A program made the position numbers and the translations under genes. Positions 26,566 through 35,087 of a stretch of DNA of 35,087 nucleotides are shown here, in pieces. This DNA is from Methanoculleus sp. EBM-46 (GTDB lineage Archaea > Halobacteriota > Methanomicrobia > Methanomicrobiales > Methanoculleaceae). Below the pieces are notes generated by a model, which was given only the letters and a program-made list of their open reading frames with translations, was not told the origin of the DNA and did not search any database. Where the stretch lies: positions 1-35,087 of the forward strand of contig MPOY01000108.1 in NCBI GenBank assembly GCA_001896715.1. The letters are read 5' to 3'. Position 1 is the stretch's first letter. The number at the start of each line of letters is the position of its first letter.

Positions 26566-27013
26566 AGGGGTCTACGCCCTCATCCTCAAGAACCCGCACC
26601 GGGAGATCCGCATAGGCGCTCTCGGGAGAAGAGAGTTCGCGGAAGGCTCGCAGATCTACGTGGGCTCCGCCCACGGAAGCGGCGGCCTTGCCCGGGTGGA
26701 GCGGCACATCCGGCTCGCCCTTCGCCGTGACCGCTCCCCCCGGTGGCACATCGACTACCTCCTCCTCGACCCGCAGTTCGCTCTCGTCGCCGCCATCACC
26801 GCCGCGACCGACCGGGACTGCGAATGCGCCCTCGCCCGCGCCATCGGCGGGTCTTCTGCTCCGGGATTTGGGTGCAGCGACTGCGCCTGCCCCTCGCACC
26901 TCTTCTTTCGCCCCACCGATCCGGTCGAGGAGGTCCTCACCGCGTTCGAGAGCCTCTCCCTGGATGCCCGGATCACAAGAGTCAAGAGCGAGGGGAACGA
27001 GCATAAGGTATGA
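26558..27013 (+). CDS. GIY-YIG/DUF123 nuclease-like protein
   Basis: 151 aa. GVYALIL and QIYVGSAHGSGG are the GIY and YIG elements (residues 4-10 and 32-42), followed by RVERHIR, WHIDYLL and a C-terminal GFGCSDCACPSHLFF, as in the archaeal DUF123 (Uri-type) family that is sometimes fused to endonuclease III. Predicted structure-specific nuclease. Overlaps the MBL gene by 8 bases upstream and the flavoprotein by 4 downstream, so the three are translated as one unit. Confidence 0.85.
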   Translation: MDRGVYALILKNPHREIRIGALGRREFAEGSQIYVGSAHGSGGLARVERHIRLALRRDRSPRWHIDYLLLDPQFALVAAITAATDRDCECALARAIGGSSAPGFGCSDCACPSHLFFRPTDPVEEVLTAFESLSLDARITRVKSEGNEHKV

Positions 27014-27561
27014 GTGTTCTTGGCATATCCGGAAGCATGCGGAAGAACGGCAACACCGCACTCCTTGTCACCACCATCCTCGACCGGGTGCGGGAGGCAG
27101 GCATCGAGACCGAGTTCCTGACGCTCGCCGGTATGGATATCCGTCCCTGCACCGGCTGCGAGGCCTGCAAAAGCGCGAAGTGGTGCGCGACGGAGGACGA
27201 CGACTGGGCCGGCGTGGCAGAGAAGATGATCGGTTGCGAAGTCCTGGTCCTCGGCGCCCCGACCTATTACTACGACATCAACGGGCAGACAAAGAACCTG
27301 ATCGACCGGACCTACTCCCTCTACCACGACAGGCGTCTTGCGGGCAGAAAAGCGGTCTCCGTCGCCGTCTGCGCCGATCGGGGGTGTGAACGGACGCTCG
27401 AGACCATAGAGGGGTTCCTCAACACCCACGAGTTCTCCTACCTCGGTTACGTCTGCGGAAAGGGCTATGCGCCGGGGGATGTGCGGAAGGATGAGCGCGC
27501 GATGGAGAGGGCGCGGCAGGTCGCGGATACGATCATCAGGTATCTTCGACCGGAGGACTGA
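27010..27561 (+). CDS. Iron-sulfur flavoprotein (Isf-like FMN reductase)
   Basis: 183 aa flavodoxin-like fold. The N-terminal LGISGSMRKNGNT binds FMN phosphate. Cys47, 50, 53 and 59 (CTGCEACKSAKWC) form the compact CX2CX2CX5C cluster of methanogen iron-sulfur flavoproteins, which reduce oxygen species or quinone-like acceptors with ferredoxin electrons. GAPTYYYDINGQTKNLIDR is the isoalloxazine-contacting loop. Third gene of the MBL/GIY-YIG operon (ATGA overlap). Confidence 0.9.
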   Translation: MSVLGISGSMRKNGNTALLVTTILDRVREAGIETEFLTLAGMDIRPCTGCEACKSAKWCATEDDDWAGVAEKMIGCEVLVLGAPTYYYDINGQTKNLIDRTYSLYHDRRLAGRKAVSVAVCADRGCERTLETIEGFLNTHEFSYLGYVCGKGYAPGDVRKDERAMERARQVADTIIRYLRPED

Positions 27562-27590
27562 AGAGCGGATACGCCCGGCCGGGGCATCCC

Positions 27591-27644
27591 TGACCACGGG
27601 AAGGATCTCCGGGCCCAGCAGCCCGAACGCCCTTCCCGCGGTCA
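27591..27644. terminator. Long two-tier hairpin between convergent genes
   Basis: TGACCACGGGAAGG (27591-27604) pairs with CCTTCCCGCGGTCA (27631-27644) over 14 bp with one G-U pair. Inside its loop CGGGC and GCCCG (27610-27614, 27621-27625) make a second stem. It includes the stop of the DUF1328 gene and could terminate either transcript. Confidence 0.5.
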
Positions 27645-27797
27645 GAAGAGCAGCGATAGTATCGCGAGGATGATGAAGATGATGACCAGCCACTTCGCGA
27701 TCGACATCGACATTCCAGCAATGCCCCTTACCCCGAGCAGGGCAAAGATAATCGCCAGTATAAAGAAGAGGATTGCAAGGCTGATAAGATCTGCCAT
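27642..27797 (-). CDS. DUF1328-like small membrane protein
   Basis: 51 aa from [17 protein letters not shown] at 27797, with GGGAGGGAG upstream and a TATA box (27854-27863) placed for a leader of about 35 bases. Two hydrophobic helices around a GVRGIAGMS turn match DUF1328 (YtjA-like) peptides of unknown function, often stress-linked in bacteria. The longer frame to 27839 is not needed. Confidence 0.75.
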   Translation of the reverse strand: MADLISLAILFFILAIIFALLGVRGIAGMSMSIAKWLVIIFIILAILSLLF

Positions 27798-27853
27798 ATC
27801 TGTCTCCCTCCCAATCGCCAGTCGGCGTTGAGGAGCCACACTCCATCCGTGGG

Positions 27854-27863
27854 CATATATATC
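27854..27863 (-). promoter_or_regulatory. TATA box of the DUF1328 gene
   Basis: Minus strand GATATATATG, an excellent archaeal TATA box about 60 bases before the ATG. Confidence 0.6.
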
Positions 27864-27912
27864 TTTCCGAGAATAGCGGTGGATCGGGAGAAGATCCGAT
27901 CCTCAGGCGATA

Positions 27913-29004
27913 TCAGTCCAGGAGGTCGTAGGTTGTCGTCCGCTGCCGGAGCATCCGGCCGAGATCTTCGGCCATCCGCCGCATATCGCCCGGGTCCAGG
28001 TAGCTGGTGCCCCGCGCGCCCGCTTCCCGGGATATGCTCTCCTCAAAGAGCGTCCCCCCGAGGTCGTCGGCGCCGGCAAGAAGCGCCGCCTCCGCCATCT
28101 TCGTCCCGAGCTTCACCCAGGACGCCTGGACGTGGTCGAAGTTGTCGAGGAAGAGACGGGCGACCGCAAACATAAGGAGATCCTCCCTCCCCGTCGCCCC
28201 AGCTCGTGCAAGACCCGCCCGGTAGAGAGGAGTATTCTCGTGGATGAACGAGAGGGGGACGAACTCGGTGAACCCATGGGTCTCGTCCTGGATCTCACGG
28301 AGGATGCCGAGGTGCCGGGCGCGGTCCGCATCGCTCTCGCAGTGACCGTACATGATCGTCGCGGTCGATGGGATACCAAGATAATGCGCCTCCCGGATGA
28401 CCCGGGCCCACGTCGCCGTATCGATCTTGTCAGGGCAGATCACTCTCCGGACGTCGTCCACCAGGACCTCGGCCGCCGTCCCGCAGAGTGTCGAGAGGCC
28501 GGCCGCTTTCATCGCGATGAGCACCTCCCGGGTGGAGAGACCGCTCCTCCTCGCGGCGTATGCCACCTCCATCGGGTTGCTCGCGTGGATGTGGACAGCG
28601 GGCGCTTCGTCCCGTATCCAGGAGTAGATATCGATGTAGGATTGGGCGTCAAACCCCGGGTGGAGGCCGCTCACCGTGCAGATCTCGGTCACGTTCCGCT
28701 CGCGCGCCTCCCGGGCCTTCTTTCGCACGACGGTCTCGTCGTAGCGATATACGTCGGGATCGCCTGGTTTTCGAGAGAACCCGCAGAACCCGCAGGCGTT
28801 CACGCAGAGGTTGGTCACGTTGATGTTCTGGTTCCGGATGTAGGTGACGACGTCACCTACTCTCTCTTCCCGGAGTTCATCGGCGGCAGCGGCGATCGCC
28901 CAGACATCCCGGTCCCTGGTCGCGAAGAGGCGGACGGCCTCCTCCTCCGTGAGCCGGTGGCCGGCAAGCGTATCGCTGAGCAGCTCTTGCAGCGGTGGCG
29001 TCAT
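27913..29004 (-). CDS. cofH: CofH, FO synthase subunit 2 (copy 1)
   Basis: 363 aa radical SAM enzyme; Cys67, Cys71 and Cys74 (CVNACGFC) bind the 4Fe-4S cluster and SAM. CofH joins tyrosine's aromatic part to 5-amino-6-ribitylaminouracil in the synthesis of the deazaflavin FO, the chromophore of F420. SGLHPGFDAQSY and TIMYGHCES are family motifs. It stands alone and divergent from the small gene at 29120. A paralogue lies 443 bases upstream of its start; the two are nearly identical in their last half but differ at residues 76-170. Confidence 0.9.
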   Translation of the reverse strand: MTPPLQELLSDTLAGHRLTEEEAVRLFATRDRDVWAIAAAADELREERVGDVVTYIRNQNINVTNLCVNACGFCGFSRKPGDPDVYRYDETVVRKKAREARERNVTEICTVSGLHPGFDAQSYIDIYSWIRDEAPAVHIHASNPMEVAYAARRSGLSTREVLIAMKAAGLSTLCGTAAEVLVDDVRRVICPDKIDTATWARVIREAHYLGIPSTATIMYGHCESDADRARHLGILREIQDETHGFTEFVPLSFIHENTPLYRAGLARAGATGREDLLMFAVARLFLDNFDHVQASWVKLGTKMAEAALLAGADDLGGTLFEESISREAGARGTSYLDPGDMRRMAEDLGRMLRQRTTTYDLLD

Positions 29005-29119
29005 ACACCTCGACCATCTTTACAGGATGATCCCATTTGGCGCGTTCAGTTCAAGAACCTTCGCATCCGCTCCCGGCGGGGGGCATATGCTTATCTGTCC
29101 CGGGAACATCTCCGCAGCC

Positions 29120-29437
29120 ATGGCTCAGCAGATCCTATGTCACCAGCGGACACGGCTCAGCTACAAGGACGCATACGGCTACGTCATCCCGGTCGGCGGG
29201 ACCAGCCTGATGACCTGGGTGACCGATGAAGGGCTGATCGCGACCGCCGGGTTCGATATCGAGGCGCTGGCAAATGCCGGAGTTCCCGCGGCGATCGTGG
29301 GCCCCTCGGAGGAAGAATCCACCCTGGAGAATCTCGACGACCTGATGGACGCCGAGGTGAAGGCGATGAACCTTCCGGCGATACAGCGCCGCATCGAGGT
29401 CGGTATGTCGGGGCGCGAGGCCCTGAACAGGATTTGA
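29120..29437 (+). CDS. Small protein of unknown function between the cofH copies
   Basis: 105 aa from MAQQILCHQRTRLSYKDAYG; an ATG at 29087 would add eleven residues (MLICPGNISAA). Not recognised. It is acidic with a strand-rich N-terminal half and helices at the end (DDLMDAEVKAMNLPAIQRR), no signal peptide or membrane helix. Ribosome site is weak for both starts. Position between two FO synthase genes might hint at a link, which is only inference. Confidence 0.65.
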   Translation: MAQQILCHQRTRLSYKDAYGYVIPVGGTSLMTWVTDEGLIATAGFDIEALANAGVPAAIVGPSEEESTLENLDDLMDAEVKAMNLPAIQRRIEVGMSGREALNRI

Positions 29438-29446
29438 GGGGTCGCC

Positions 29447-30535
29447 TCACACCGCCCCGTAAGTCGTCGTCCGCTGCCGGAGCGTCCGGCCGATGTCTTG
29501 GGCAATCCGCTGCATATCGCGCGGGTCCAGGTAGTCGGCACCCTCGCTGCCGGCGTCGGTCGAGACGTCGTCGCAGAACATCGTCCCCCCGAGGTCGTCG
29601 GCGCCGGCAAGAAGCGCCGCTTCCGCCATCTTCGTTCCCACCTTCCCCCAGGAGACCTGGACGTGGTCGAAGTTGTCGAGGAAGAGGCGGGCGACAGCGA
29701 CCATCAGGATATCCTCTCTCCCCGTCGCCCCCGCTCGCGCGAGACCCGCCCGGTAGAGAGCGGTATTCTCGTGGATGAACGAGAGGGGGATGAACTCGGT
29801 GAACCCATGGGTCTCGTCCTGGATCTCGCGGAGGATGCCGAGATGCCGGGCGCGGTCCGCATCGCTCTCGCAGTGGCCGTACATGATCGTCGCGGTCGAT
29901 CGGATCCCGAGATGGTGCGCCTCCCGGATGACCCGGACCCATGTCGCCGTATCGCATTTCCTCGGGCAGATGATTCGCCGGACGCTGTCCACCAGGATCT
30001 CGGCCGCCGTCCCCTGCAGGGTTCCAAGACCCGCTTCCCGGAGCCGCTCGATGGCTGCAACGGTCGAGGTGCCGCTCTGTGCCGCCGCCCAGACTATCTC
30101 GTCCGGGCTTGCGGTGTGGATATCCACGCCGGGGGCGGCCTCCCGCACGGAGGAGATGAGGTCGGCATAAGAGTCGAGCGTGTAGTCGGGGTGCACCCCC
30201 GAGAGGAGGCAGATCTCGGTGACGTTCCTCTCACGCGCCGTCCGGGCCTTCTCCCGCACGGTCGCGGGGTCGTCATAAAATGCGCCCGGATCATCAGCCC
30301 GCCGCCCGAATCCGCAGAACCCGCAGAGGTTCTTGCATATGTTGGTGACGTGGATGTTCTGGTTTCGGACGTAGGTGACGGCGTCGCCTGCCCTCTCCTC
30401 CCGGAGCTCGTCGGCGGCGGCGGCGATCTTCCAGATATCCCGGCCGCGGGTTGTGAACAGCTGCACCGCCTCCTCCTCGGTGAGGCGGTGGCCGGCGAGC
30501 GTATCGCAAAGCAGGGTATGCAGTGAGTGCGGCAT
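29447..30535 (-). CDS. cofH: CofH paralogue (copy 2)
   Basis: 362 aa from MPHSLHTLLCDTLAGHRL; radical SAM cysteines 67, 71 and 74 (CKNLCGFC). Family and probable reaction as for copy 1, but the region that follows the cluster (about 76-170) is quite different: SGVHPDYTLDSY and IHTASPDEIVWAA here. Because that part of the barrel surrounds the substrates, it might accept another partner. The last 190 residues match copy 1 almost fully. The longer frame to 30706 is rejected. The stop is ten bases from the convergent small gene. Confidence 0.88.
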   Translation of the reverse strand: MPHSLHTLLCDTLAGHRLTEEEAVQLFTTRGRDIWKIAAAADELREERAGDAVTYVRNQNIHVTNICKNLCGFCGFGRRADDPGAFYDDPATVREKARTARERNVTEICLLSGVHPDYTLDSYADLISSVREAAPGVDIHTASPDEIVWAAAQSGTSTVAAIERLREAGLGTLQGTAAEILVDSVRRIICPRKCDTATWVRVIREAHHLGIRSTATIMYGHCESDADRARHLGILREIQDETHGFTEFIPLSFIHENTALYRAGLARAGATGREDILMVAVARLFLDNFDHVQVSWGKVGTKMAEAALLAGADDLGGTMFCDDVSTDAGSEGADYLDPRDMQRIAQDIGRTLRQRTTTYGAV

Positions 30536-30564
30536 CGTAAACAACTCTATTGATCTCCCGGGAC

Positions 30565-31233
30565 TTATTCCTCTTTCCCTTTGCGCCGCGCAAGGATGAG
30601 ATCGTGTATGAGGATGATGACGACGACGATGACGGCAAACTCCGCGAGGTGGAGGGGGAGGTAGCCCACGAGCGGCACTGCAACGAGGGCTTTTCCGACG
30701 ATCCACTCCTTCCTGACCGGCTCGATCAGGCCGATGCCTGCTATGCGGAGGTTCCCCTGATCGATATAGGGGTTGTTGTCCCCTTTGGTGATGTAGCCGC
30801 CGTGCGGGTCGGCGTAGAACTGTGCAAGCCCCGACTCCTCCACGGCGGCGGTATCGACGTAGGTCATCGCCCGGTGAATGATCGGATGGACGGAGTCGGC
30901 GCCGTTCGGGCGGTAGACGATCACGTCGCCGTAATCCCCAAACGACGAGTGCCCGGTTTGCTGCCCCTCGACCCAGGTCGTGAGCCCGCCGAACCGGTCC
31001 TCATCGACGACGAGGACCAGGTCGCCGACGTTCATGTGGGGAACCATGCTCTCCGACTCGATCGTGACCACGGCAGGCCAGGTGCCGGCAAAGAGGTAGA
31101 GGGCGAGAGCGATACCGCCCACGACCACGACGACCCAGAGGAGGTCGCGGGCGAGGGAGACGACCCGGTTATCGCTCTCCCGGAACGCCGCGAGGATCGA
31201 TGCTACACGCTGCAGCAGGGTGACATCCGACAT
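30565..31233 (-). CDS. Signal peptidase I, archaeal type
   Basis: 222 aa. N-terminal transmembrane helix (about 31-50), then the S26 domain with nucleophile Ser62 in ESESMVPHM and, in place of the bacterial lysine, His120 in HPIIHRAM, as in archaeal and ER Sec11 enzymes. KGDNNPYID is box E. A second helix (about 196-214) anchors the C-terminus. It removes signal peptides from exported proteins such as the COG1361 protein. A TATA box at 31260-31268 predicts a nearly leaderless message. Confidence 0.94.
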   Translation of the reverse strand: MSDVTLLQRVASILAAFRESDNRVVSLARDLLWVVVVVGGIALALYLFAGTWPAVVTIESESMVPHMNVGDLVLVVDEDRFGGLTTWVEGQQTGHSSFGDYGDVIVYRPNGADSVHPIIHRAMTYVDTAAVEESGLAQFYADPHGGYITKGDNNPYIDQGNLRIAGIGLIEPVRKEWIVGKALVAVPLVGYLPLHLAEFAVIVVVIILIHDLILARRKGKEE

Positions 31234-31245
31234 TTGTTGTAAAGA

Positions 31246-31255
31246 GAGTGCACTC
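31246..31255. promoter_or_regulatory. Palindrome between TATA and start of signal peptidase gene
   Basis: GAGTGCACTC, a perfect 10-bp palindrome placed like the one before trpB2. A candidate operator; short enough to be chance. Confidence 0.25.
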
Positions 31256-31259
31256 CCTT

Positions 31260-31268
31260 CATATACAT
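31260..31268 (-). promoter_or_regulatory. TATA box of signal peptidase gene
   Basis: Minus strand ATGTATATG, centred about 31 bases before the ATG at 31233. Confidence 0.5.
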
Positions 31269-31304
31269 AGGTTCCCCGGGGACCGGGCGGAGAAGAGATA
31301 AACC

Positions 31305-31313
31305 CATATTATA
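31305..31313 (+). promoter_or_regulatory. TATA box of polB
   Basis: CCATATTATACC, centred 27 bases before the ATG at 31336, which predicts a leaderless transcript. Confidence 0.55.
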
Positions 31314-31335
31314 CCGGGGAGAATAACATGAGTCC

Positions 31336-32739
31336 ATGCTCGCCGAAGCGGAGATCGTACGCCGGTTCCTTGCGCTGAAACACCAGGTCCATCCCGACGT
31401 GGTGAGTTACATCCGGGAACAGAACGATCCGGCGCTCATCGACCGGATAGCGGCGGGGGTTCCCGACGGCACCCTGGTCATATCCGCGGAGCATATACCG
31501 GGGCTCAGGAAGGTCAGGGATGGGATCCGGTTCCTCGTCGATCCGGAACTCGAGGTGATCACGGGGAGCGCCGGGTCCACCGGGAGCGTCACCGGCCACG
31601 AGGACGCCGTCCACTACTTCCGGGACCGCTACAACAACCTCTCCTCGATGATCCGTGGCAGGATGACGACGATACCCATCGAGGCGCTGGTGAAATCCCC
31701 CCACCGTTACCGGGACGAGGAGTGCGGCATCATCGGTATGGTGGCCGACGCCCGGACGACCGCAAAAGGGCACCGGCTCGTCGAGGTGGAGGACCCCACC
31801 GGGGCCATACGGGTGCTCTTCAACAAGGGACGGGACGACTCCTTTCTGGAGGCGGAGCGGATCCTCCCCGACGAGGTGATCGGGGTGAAGGGGAAACTCT
31901 CGGGCGACGGGGGGCTTCTCTTTGCCGAACACCTCTTTCGCCCGGATATCCCCATCAACCACGCCCCGTTCAAGAGCGATAGGCCGGGGAAAGCCGTCCT
32001 GATATCCGACGTGCACGTCGGGAGCGACACATTCCTCGAGGAAGGGTGGAACCGGTTTGCCGACTGGCTCCAGGACTCGGACGCCGCATACCTCCTGATA
32101 GCGGGCGATCTCGTCGACGGTATCGGCATCTACCCCGGACAGGAGAACGAACTGACGATCCGGAACATATACGAGCAGTACGATGTCTTTGCCGGCATGC
32201 TCCGCGACCTCCCTTCGCGGATACGGATCATTGCCGCTCCCGGGAACCACGACGCCGTCAGGATGGCCGAACCCCAGCCCGCGATACCGGCGGAGTTCTC
32301 GGGGAAATTTCCGGCAAACTGCACTCTCGTCGAGAACCCCTGCCTCTTGAACCTCCAGGGTATCCGGGTCCTCATGTATCATGGCCGGTCGTTTGACGAT
32401 ATGATCGGGCTCATACCGGGCGCAAGTTACGAGCGGGCCGGGGAGATCATGGATGAGATGCTCAAACGCCGGCTGCTTGCCTCCCCCTACGGCATGCGGA
32501 CCCCCATCGCCGCAATGAAGAGCGATCGGCTCGTCATCGACCCGCTCCCCGAGATCCTCCTCACGGGGCACGTCCACATCTGCGGCGTCACCCGCTACCG
32601 GGGCGTCCTCGGGGTGAACGCCGGCACCTGGCAGTCGCAGACGTCGTTTCAGAAACAGATGAATATCCATCCTACACCCGCGCGGGCGTTCGTCGTCGAT
32701 CTCCAGACACTTCAGCCTGAAGTGATGGATTTCAGCTGA
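31336..32739 (+). CDS. polB: DNA polymerase D small subunit (DP1), exonuclease
   Basis: 467 aa. An OB-fold region (about 125-200) precedes the calcineurin-like phosphodiesterase domain with its metal motifs: SDVHVGS (from 224), GDLVDG (257-262), GNHDA (303-307), YHGRSFDD and GHVHICG. In DP1 these motifs are intact, unlike eukaryotic homologues, and give the 3'-5' proofreading activity of polymerase D. The large subunit DP2 is not in the window. An overlapping ATG at 31328 is out of frame. Followed by a T-rich stretch. Confidence 0.96.
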   Translation: MLAEAEIVRRFLALKHQVHPDVVSYIREQNDPALIDRIAAGVPDGTLVISAEHIPGLRKVRDGIRFLVDPELEVITGSAGSTGSVTGHEDAVHYFRDRYNNLSSMIRGRMTTIPIEALVKSPHRYRDEECGIIGMVADARTTAKGHRLVEVEDPTGAIRVLFNKGRDDSFLEAERILPDEVIGVKGKLSGDGGLLFAEHLFRPDIPINHAPFKSDRPGKAVLISDVHVGSDTFLEEGWNRFADWLQDSDAAYLLIAGDLVDGIGIYPGQENELTIRNIYEQYDVFAGMLRDLPSRIRIIAAPGNHDAVRMAEPQPAIPAEFSGKFPANCTLVENPCLLNLQGIRVLMYHGRSFDDMIGLIPGASYERAGEIMDEMLKRRLLASPYGMRTPIAAMKSDRLVIDPLPEILLTGHVHICGVTRYRGVLGVNAGTWQSQTSFQKQMNIHPTPARAFVVDLQTLQPEVMDFS

Positions 32740-32746
32740 TATTCAC

Positions 32747-32755
32747 CCTTTTTCC
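32747..32755 (+). terminator. T-rich terminator after polB
   Basis: ACCCTTTTTCC shortly after the stop codon, typical of archaeal U-run termination; no clear stem. Confidence 0.4.
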
Positions 32756-32770
32756 CCGGATGTTTTCCAC

Positions 32771-32780
32771 ATATTTAAAA
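32771..32780 (+). promoter_or_regulatory. TATA box of hppA
   Basis: ATATTTAAAA, predicting a start near 32803 and a 27-base leader that contains the GGAGGA (32813-32818) ribosome site. Confidence 0.6.
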
Positions 32781-32829
32781 ATGTTGAATTCCTCTGTATA
32801 TGGTACTCTGTTGGAGGAATGAGAAAGAG

Positions 32830-34854
<2,025 letters not shown>

Positions 34855-34858
34855 CTCA

Positions 34859-34870
34859 CCTTTTTTTAAC
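34859..34870 (+). terminator. T-run terminator of hppA
   Basis: CCTTTTTTTAAC begins four bases after the stop codon; a seven-T run of archaeal type. Confidence 0.55.
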
Positions 34871-34878
34871 TTGCGGGG

Positions 34879-34947
34879 GTGAAGGGGGCGGAGCGGGAAG
34901 TCCCCACCCTGAAGGGTGGGGACTTCCCGCTCCGCCGCCCTTCTTCA
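34879..34947. repeat. Long hairpin, likely left-end structure of an IS200/IS605-type element
   Basis: A 24-base arm (34887-34910) and its exact complement (34913-34936) meet at CCCTGAAGGG. Outside, GTGAAGGG and CCCTTCTTCAC extend the pairing with a three-base bulge. The core pairs AAGTCCCCACCCT with AGGGTGGGGACTT. Subterminal hairpins of this type are recognised by the transposase in IS200/IS605 elements, and tnpB follows 57 bases later. Confidence 0.7.
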
Positions 34948-34968
34948 CTTTCACCCTGCATGGATCGA

Positions 34969-34977
34969 GTATATCAT
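34969..34977 (+). promoter_or_regulatory. TATA box of tnpB
   Basis: GAGTATATCAT, centred about 31 bases before the ATG; predicted leader of only a few bases. Confidence 0.45.
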
Positions 34978-35003
34978 ATCCCAGGTTCATTCTTCTCTTG
35001 TCT

Positions 35004-35087
35004 ATGCTCATTTCCTACAAGTATCGAGCATACCCCGATGCAGCGAGAGAAGCGCGGTTGCATGAAGCACTCGATACCTGTCGGTGG
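35004..35087 (+). CDS. tnpB: TnpB (IS200/IS605 OrfB), N-terminal fragment cut by window end
   Basis: 28 codons to the window edge, beginning MLISYKYRAYPDAAREARL and then LHEALDTCRW. The YKYR-YP...L...L-x-x-CR pattern is the well-known N-terminus of TnpB/OrfB, the RNA-guided endonuclease of IS200/IS605 and IS1341-type elements. No tnpA lies upstream, so this is probably a tnpB-only (IS1341-type) element. Guide RNA and right end would lie beyond the window. Confidence 0.8.
   Translation, partial: MLISYKYRAYPDAAREARLHEALDTCRW

Overview
The window looks like chromosomal DNA of a GC-rich methanogenic archaeon, most likely order Methanomicrobiales and close to Methanoculleus. This rests on gene content: an archaeal trp operon, archaeal-type riboflavin synthase, CofH for coenzyme F420, the small subunit of the archaeal D-family polymerase, an archaeal Ser/His signal peptidase and a membrane pyrophosphatase. 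Start sites also follow archaeal TATA boxes by the usual distance, and several first genes appear leaderless.

Positions 1-8361 (minus strand) hold one tightly coupled operon: trpB2-trpE-trpG-trpD-trpC-trpF-trpB-trpA, then a partial NAD-kinase-like gene. Neighbours overlap by 1 or 4 bases. The promoter at 8384-8395 carries a 12-bp palindrome just before the start codon. As given, trpE has no usable start in frame; a single missing base near 6970 would restore it. Positions 8499-16128 hold a YdjM-type membrane hydrolase, a methyltransferase, a GerW/DUF2953/small-protein trio, a Yip1-COG1361-MacB-like ABC operon (minus) and radC.

Positions 16320-17975 encode a protein made almost entirely of 16 TPR units. 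Next comes a lower-GC island (about 18060-20807) bounded by a perfect 68-bp direct repeat, which is the 3' end of the adjacent aminotransferase gene. The island carries a secreted protein interrupted by an in-frame TGA, with a caspase-like His/Cys signature, and an anchored protein of unknown function. The aminotransferase, ribH, ribC and a class V aminotransferase form a minus-strand unit (20804-23985). It is followed by purE (possibly truncated at its C-terminus), thiC, and an MBL/GIY-YIG/iron-sulfur flavoprotein cluster.

Positions 27642-30535 contain a DUF1328 membrane peptide and two tandem cofH paralogues whose identity is mosaic. Lumazine synthase and CofH both draw on 5-amino-6-ribitylaminouracil, so the riboflavin and F420 genes share a precursor. 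The window closes with signal peptidase I and polB/DP1 (divergent), a K+-dependent-type membrane pyrophosphatase, and the start of an IS200/IS605-type tnpB behind a long perfect hairpin. No rRNA, tRNA or CRISPR array was recognised.
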